A DNA stretch of 64,000 nt from Sphaerolaimus hirsutus. Its lineage: Eukaryota; Nematoda; Chromadorea; Monhysterida; Sphaerolaimidae. Positions 58,192-64,000 of the stretch are shown here, one piece after another. Under the pieces are notes generated by a model. It was not told where the DNA came from. It made no database searches and worked only from the letters and a program-made list of their open reading frames with translations. The stretch lies in the NCBI GenBank assembly GCA_964036195.1, contig OZ038456.1:20474104-20538103 (forward strand), written 5' to 3'. A program made the translations under genes and the position numbers. The first letter of the stretch is position 1. The number at the start of each line of letters is the position of its first letter.

Positions 58192-58718
58192 TATATCATC
58201 CCAAACACACCCATTTCTTCCACGGTATATTCCTTTTGATAGGCTCCCCAATATTATTCCATTGGCGATGTGTAATCCAAACAGGTTTAAAAGCGAGCAC
58301 ACTCCTTGGAGCACCTCCAGCTGCATTAATCAAAGTAGGGCCACATAGATTAGAATTTGGTGATGAAAGGGTGTTCAGTATTAGAATGAGGGTGCACCAG
58401 CCAGACCACAGGTTGAAAATCATGCTTTTTAGTTTAGTTAGATAGCATAAAATACCCTTTTACTGTAAGTGTAAACAAACGCATGTGTCACATGAATTGC
58501 CCATGAACTGCCAAAAAGTGCCCTAAATATAGGTTTGAAAAAAGCTCGGTAATTTTAAAAACTCTGATCTGGTTTTAACCTTACTGCAGTTTTGAATGAA
58601 AATGTACTATCAATTAAACCAGTGCGATGAAGGCATACTTTCATTGATACCCTGTTTGTAGACGCGCTGTCCGCATCTCACTAAATCTTCCGCTGCTCTG
58701 CAAAGTTAATTTGCTGAT

Positions 58719-58914
58719 TACCGTATTTCTTCTAATAGAACGGCAACTCCAATAGAACGGCACACTCCAATAGAGCGGCAACTCCAATAGAGCGGCAGGT
58801 TTCGGCACGTTTTTGCACTCATGAAAACAATAGAACGGCAGCCTCCAATTGAACGGCAGGTAAAAAAGTTGATGAAAAACGAACGGCGCTTTCAGTATTA
58901 GAATAAATACGGTA
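58719..58914. mobile_element. TA-target element with TAGAACGGC repeats, short copy
   Basis: CCGTATTTCTTCTAATAG (58721) to TATTAGAATAAATACGG (58912), with TA flanks. Third copy of the family. Confidence 0.78.
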
Positions 58915-60355
58915 AGTCCTTCACCAAAGTTGCGGACTTAATTACCTCATTAACTGCACCACATAGCTGAGCTGGTATTTCCACAATCCACACGCACACA
59001 CAACGGCTTACGAATCGAACGAAAAATAAACATTGTTTGTAGCTTGAAGAACGCAGCACTTTAAGGTAAATATAGACACTTTGGGATGTAAAATAAAGGC
59101 AATCGATTGCGCTGGTTAAAATTTACACACCAACTACTTAATCCCCACTTATGTTGAACTTAAATTATGTAAAGATGACATCTGACTGTCCATTTCAACC
59201 CATTTCAATAACTCTATTGTAAAATCCGATGAAAAACTACTAAGTGTACTCACTCAATGTAAAAAAACGTCACCATACCTAACATAAAAAAACGTTTGAA
59301 TTCGTAGCCAAATTAACTGGTGTCAGAAAAACGCTCACCGGTTAACTGCAAGACAAACGCAAATACCAAAATACAATAAATACCAACGCAATGTGGCCAC
59401 ACAAGCTAGTTTTCATGGTACCAATTTGAAAACTCGTTCAAAAACTGAATAGCGGGCGAACACTGATTGACGCTTCCATCATCCCGCAACTGAGCACTTA
59501 GACTCAGCGCACTAGTATTTGGATGCAATTATCAGTTGACAGAAATGATCAGTCCGCGAACTACTGTTTTAGGAGATCGACAAGATTTCGGTTGAGTTTT
59601 CAAATTGGAAGAATGAAAAAAAATCGTTTTGCGCTAATGTGCCTGCGCACAGTAGTTTTCAACCGAAAATTTGAAAACACTTAAATCAACTATGTACGCA
59701 TTTGAGTTTTATAGAATTGGTCATTTTGGATCCCCGTCAACTGCAGTTGACGTGCACTTCATTTTAGAAAACTCAAATGCATTCAAAGCTCGGAGGACCG
59801 CGTGCTATGCGATTTTCTGAAGGAAACACTCCATCATATCATGACGTCGTCATTTATAAAATAAAAATTGCTCAAAAAAAGAAGAAAAAACGTTCCGGGA
59901 AAAACGTCCCATCTTGTTCGGGACTCGCTTTTTTTCTTTTATAAATATTATTCATATTGTGAATGTGCATACGTACATAAGTATTCTGCTCACACGTTAT
60001 GGACTAAGACATAAGTAATTTTGGGTGCATACTTTGCAGTCTGCCTAGTATATGAGTTTTCAAAATTGCGGTTGAAAACTAGTGTGAGCAGGGCCAATGT
60101 AATTGCTCGTGGCATGGAAATTTCCGCACTCATTTTAGGCAGTGATGCATCAGTGCGATGGCACATAAAAAGCGTGGAATCATGTCATTTATGGCAAATG
60201 CCTATTTGATGCTTGTGCAGGAAGGAAGTCATATCACAAGTCTGTAATGGGCGAGTTTCATTAAAGAGCAACCTTGCATTTTATCTGGTCTCTACAGATG
60301 TGCCACTATAGTCTTTTATTTATTAGTAGGGTTTGCACTCGTTAGCTGTGGCATG
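58915..60355. other. Intergenic stretch with palindromic and dispersed repeats
   Basis: 59695-59785 is a copy of the palindrome around GTCAACTGCAGTTGAC with TGAGTTT and AAACTCA arms. 59815-60055 matches 60655-60885 (AACACTCCATCAT at the left; AGACATAAGTAATTTTGGG and TTTGC.GTCTGCC at the right). No gene is supported. Confidence 0.45.
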
Positions 60356-60885
60356 CCGTATATTCTTGAACAAGCCCCCCCCCCCTCATAAACTCTTCCC
60401 CTTGAATAACAACCCCCCCCCCCTTATCGGTGTGACGAAAAATATCTCCCTGCATTAGTCCCCTTGTAAAACACCCCCCCCCCTGAATAACTCCCCTAGT
60501 TCTAGTTCTCTGAGTGAGGAAAAAAACCCGCTTGAATAACTCTCCCATTCCTTGCGGGTGGGAATAACATCACATCTATTGTAATATTGAATTGTAAAAA
60601 TAGAAATTGTGAATTTAAAAATACAGTTACTGTACCAATAAATTATATACTCCGTGGACAGCATACTACGTATTTTTCTGAACGAAACACTCCATCATGA
60701 CGTCATAATTAATCAAACAATAAATTTTCAAAAATCTTGGTTGTACCCGACTCCGCCTTTTTATATTTAAAATATTTTCTGATTTTTTCTGATAGTGCGC
60801 ACATAAGTATCATGGCGCGTTATCAGCGTAGACATAAGTAATTTTGGGCGCATGCTTTGCGGTCTGCCGCGTATAAAAAAATTGT
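60356..60885. repeat. Truncated poly-C element and second copy of the 59815 repeat
   Basis: 60356-60570 starts CCGTATATTCTTGAAC and has C-run/GAATAACTC units but no right end. 60655-60885 repeats 59815-60055 in the same orientation. Confidence 0.5.
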
Positions 60886-61108
60886 TTATGCAACAATTGA
60901 TCACGCATATACTGGAAATTCTGATGAAAAATAACTATCAAATTGAATATCCCCCACAGTCGAATAAGTCAAACACAAAGTGACGAAATATAATTTCCCT
61001 TGGGAACTTTTCAATGATTTACAGTAACAGTTTTCTACATTCCTGGTTCCAAATTCAATCACAACTCCAGCCACCTTAATGGCATCCCAGCGTCTTACCT
61101 TGTATTTG

Positions 61109-61564
61109 TTGTTGAAGCGTATTTAAGTTGTTGAAGCGTATTCACGATTACCCAAAATACCTAGAGGTATTCGGATATGTATACTTGGGCTTATGCTTAC
61201 GCTTTCACAAAATACCCATACAGTTTGTTACGGTTTCTTAGCCGAAATACCTGGGTACTGAAAGCGTAAATTTACGCTTAAAATACCAAATGTTTTTTAT
61301 GTTTCCCCCATTTTCAGCTTCAAAAACTTCTGATTAGTATCTGATTGTTGCCAGGTCTAAGTCAGAGGATTCCAATGTCACCACCATCGACAGTATAAAC
61401 GTATTTATTAATTGATCTAAAAGTGAAAATTATGGTCTTCTATTGCTTTTTTACACTTTCCGTGGTATTTTCAACATACCTTATGCTTTAGTATAAATAC
61501 TCAACGTTGGGTAACTGTATTTACGCTTACGCTTTGCAAAAATACCAGTATTTTAACAACTCTG
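61109..61564. mobile_element. CAGAGTTG-family element, AAGCGTA variant
   Basis: The right end is ATTTTAACAACTCTG. The left side has TTGTTGAAGCGTATT twice. Motifs are ACGCTTACGCTTT and AAATACC. The left boundary and target duplication are unclear. Confidence 0.5.
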
Positions 61565-61844
61565 CCTTCTAATTGAATTGAGTACGAGGGCCAGTACTCA
61601 GTACGCTGCTAATTGGACTGAATGATGTGCTTTGTAGAGAGTCTGAATAATTTGAAACTTTTTCTGAACTTTGTCACCTGATAGTGAACTTGAAATTATC
61701 TGGGATTGACCTGAAGTAACCCAGAAAAATTTTTCAATCTCCAATCTCAAACTCAAAAAATCTCCAACGTAAAAAGCTTGAAGTGAACGCACAAGCTGCA
61801 TGTGCGAATTCATGCAAACTAGTTGACAAACTGGCCACTGCGTG

Positions 61845-62646
61845 CGTTCAGTCAGAGTCGCTAAAACACCGGTATTTTTGGAAAGCGTAAGCGTAAGCGT
61901 AAATACACTTTCCAAATTTTGAGTATGGATACTGTAAGCGTAAGGTATTTTTAAAATACCTAGGAAAGCGTAAAATAAAGCGTAAGCGTAAATTTCTTTT
62001 AGAAAGTGCTCTTGCGTCAGAAAACACCCTTGCTTTCACTATTAGATGAATTTATACGCCATTGTTATTCATATTTTCACATTAAACTAGTACACAGTTG
62101 CATACTTATTATACATTAAGTTTCTGTATGCATTCACAATCAAGTAAATATGCATACCAGGTGAATATACACTCACATACAGTGGCGGCAAAGGTAATGC
62201 ATCCCGGATTCTGTCTGTTTTTGTTCAGTGAACTGTTTCAAAAAAAAGCTCTCAGCGACAGTTTTCGCAATCCATTTTCAGCCCCAAAATTCCTAATCTG
62301 AAGCTACGATATTGGTAGGCAAGACAATTTTAACGAGACATTTGTATTTCAACAGAATTGTGTACATTTGCTGCTGTTTTTGGTGTGATACTGCACACAC
62401 GCAGTCAGTTTTTTGTACGCGTTTTCGTTCATTTCCTTTTTTCTTATTTTACACTTTTTTTAAAGCATGAAACTGGACCGAGTGAAACGTTTTTTACGCT
62501 TTTAGTACCCGGGTAATTCGGCCGGGAAAGCGTAAAAAAGCATATGGGTATTTTACGAAAGCGTAAGCGTAAGCGTAAGTATAAGTACCCATTTACCCGG
62601 GTATTTCGGGTAAGCGTAAATACGCTTTCGCAACTCTGCGTTCAGT
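61845..62646. mobile_element. CAGAGTTG-family hAT-like element, GCGTAA array variant
   Basis: The element spans 61853-62638 between an exact 8-bp duplication, CGTTCAGT. The ends are CAGAGTCGCTAAAAC and CGCAACTCTG. Subterminal arrays are GCGTAAGCGTAAGCGTAA on the left and right, where the copy at 161-664 has CGTAAACGTAAACGTAAA. Confidence 0.9.
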
Positions 62647-62660
62647 CGCATACTGAACAT

Positions 62661-62800
62661 CACGTTTTTTCACTTGACACTTTTTCAAGTGATTTTGAGA
62701 TATGAGTGAAGTGGAAAAAGTTCACTAATGTCATTGTGCAACTTTTTTCACTTTACTCATATCTGAAAATCACTTGAAAAAGTGTCAAGTGAAAAAACGG
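62661..62800. repeat. Hairpin with about 48-bp arms
   Basis: TTTTTTCACTTGACAC...TCAAGTGATTTTGAGATATG is mirrored by CATATCTGAAAATCACTTGA...GTGTCAAGTGAAAAAA. The loop is about 40 bp. Confidence 0.65.
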
Positions 62801-64000
62801 GAAAATGTGCGTAACGGGCATTTGTGCGTAATAGGCCTGCCCCGAACATCATACTCGTTTGTAAAAAAGTGGGGTGTGTTGAATGGACCTTAAGCTGACA
62901 TTTGCATTTTTATACCAACATTATCTAAACTGTTTGTGTCATTAACAAAAATGGGTCATTTAAAAAAGAAGCAAAAACTTAAGCAGAATGTTGTTTCCCG
63001 AGCTTCCCATTTGACAGGGGGCCCAATAATTTGTGAATGACTGACTATACATAAATATTTACATGCATGTTCGTCCACCTAATTTTTCTCCACCTTTTAG
63101 CTATGGAAGTTTCCAGAGTGTGCATACTAATAAATACTTCATACTGGCACCCTGCAGATAGATAAAAACATCTGAAATCAGCAGTCAGCACGACGTAAGC
63201 TCATCCCACATCTAAACCCATCCCACATCTAAATCTACTTTGCCTCTCAAATAGACTGTATTTGATTTGAGGAATTTAAAAAAAGTCATGATGATACAAG
63301 GTAATCAATCAACATGTTACATGTTAGAGTGTTTGAAGGCAATTTGACACCACATATGTTAAAACATGACAGTTGACAACTATTGAGTGCAGTCAGTGTT
63401 ATTGAGTACAACTTTGATCTGCGAAATCACCGAGTCATCGAAAGTGGCACTACATGTAGCACTTTTTCATAAACAACATTTTTTTGCATCCATTATCCAC
63501 CAAAAATGCAAGGAATACGCATCAAATATGACAGGCATCCAATTTCTGGGCCAGGATGTAGGATGGGTTTAGATGTGGGATGGCACAAACCCGTCAGCAC
63601 ACCTACTCATTTTGCCACTGGAATTTTTATTTTTCTAGCATCAACAAAAGTTCAGGTAATAGAACCATGATATAAATGCTAAAAAATTTGACATGGCATC
63701 ACATTTTCCAATTGATACATTAACATTAAAATGCTTATAAATGTAGAAAAAGACAGTTGTTGGCGTGAGTGATAAATGCATTAGAACAAAGATTGGCGAC
63801 ACTGTAAACAAACTAATTGTAAAAAACTGTCCTCAGTGACACATGTTTACATTTCTCAAGAGAGAGTAGAGAGAGAGAAAAGAAAATCACGCTTTTTAAT
63901 GATTTTTCAATCCACCCATTGATTTATCGCCTACCTGCCTAGGTAATTTAGTATCACAATAGGATATTTACAATGTGGCATTATCAGATACATTCATTTC
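62801..64000. other. No gene seen; one inverted repeat
   Basis: CATCCCACATCTAAACCCAT near 63203 is mirrored by ATGGGTTTAGATGTGGGATG near 63563, bracketing about 340 bp with no supported frame. The rest is AT-rich, with a GAGAGA tract near 63865. Confidence 0.4.

Larger units (their letters stand above)
55600..58530. repeat. Segmental duplication, copy B
   Basis: The landmarks follow the order of 44600-52320: beta-propeller exon 4 piece (55625-55674 against 44601-44650), its 3' flank (55677-55815 against 46060-46215), the LQERSALAEIED exon (55893-55970 against 46487-46560), the end of the next exon (56270-56318 against 48746-48790), the AATTGACCTTAAG block (56885 against 49240), and 57240-58530 against 51290-52320. 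The gene pieces are truncated and not functional here. Confidence 0.78.

Noticed and set aside
61598..61915. 105-residue minus-strand frame (LVRSLQAFYVGDFLSLRLEI...)
   Set aside because: It begins inside the CAGAGTTG-family element at 61853, and the rest has no known motif or decisive splice sites. It could be a terminal exon but support is too weak.

Overview
The window is a piece of a repeat-rich, intron-rich animal genome, almost certainly an invertebrate. The reasons are spliced GT-AG genes with introns of 0.2 to 11 kb, a BEL/Pao retrotransposon relic, a ten-cysteine Ly6-type gene, a globin gene, and wall-to-wall short inverted-repeat DNA transposons. Species and phylum cannot be read from the sequence. 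There are no long single-exon genes. The real genes had to be assembled by hand from exons whose reading phases fit across splice sites.

Genes, left to right. (1) 3433-17048, + strand: three exons, 223 residues, two C-terminal membrane segments, not recognised; its first intron is 10.8 kb and packed with nested transposons. (2) 20241-25038, + strand: at least eight exons, a globin domain behind about 430 residues of disordered-looking sequence; its true first exon was not found. (3) 27979-32036, - strand: four exons, 277 residues, Ly6/three-finger fold with a hydrophobic N-terminal segment and a GPI-like tail. (4) 34475-35143, + strand: the last two exons of a cysteine-rich protein with one membrane segment. 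(5) 38571-40672: a locally GC-richer stretch with three coding-like pieces of unknown nature. (6) 42712-45769, + strand: five exons, 328 residues, an NHL-like beta-propeller. (7) 46513-48799, + strand: two phase-compatible exons closing an unknown protein.

Repeats make up most of the rest. At least six hAT-like families can be recognised by their terminal motifs (TAGGGTTGGG, TAGTGATGG, CAGAGTTGTTAAAA, CAGGGACGTAGCC, TAGGGTGTCAAA, TAGCATT). Many copies have exact 8-bp target duplications, which lets nested insertions be ordered in time. A second large group starts CCGTATT...CTCGAA and duplicates a TA dinucleotide; it runs through poly-C/poly-G subterminal tracts and is present in about 25 full or partial copies.

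The 3' half of the window (44600-58530) contains an old segmental duplication. Copy A (44600-52320) and copy B (55600-58530) carry the same landmarks in the same order. They differ by later transposon insertions, so each copy serves as an empty-site control for the other. Copy B contains a decayed piece of the beta-propeller gene and of exon pair (7).

Identities rest on reading motifs by eye; no search was run. The most interesting items are the globin with its long N-terminal extension and possible 32-nt intron, the intron made almost wholly of an inverted-repeat element, the hAT-like element carrying a BEL/Pao fragment, and the parallel use of short C/G-containing motif arrays by otherwise different hAT-like families.
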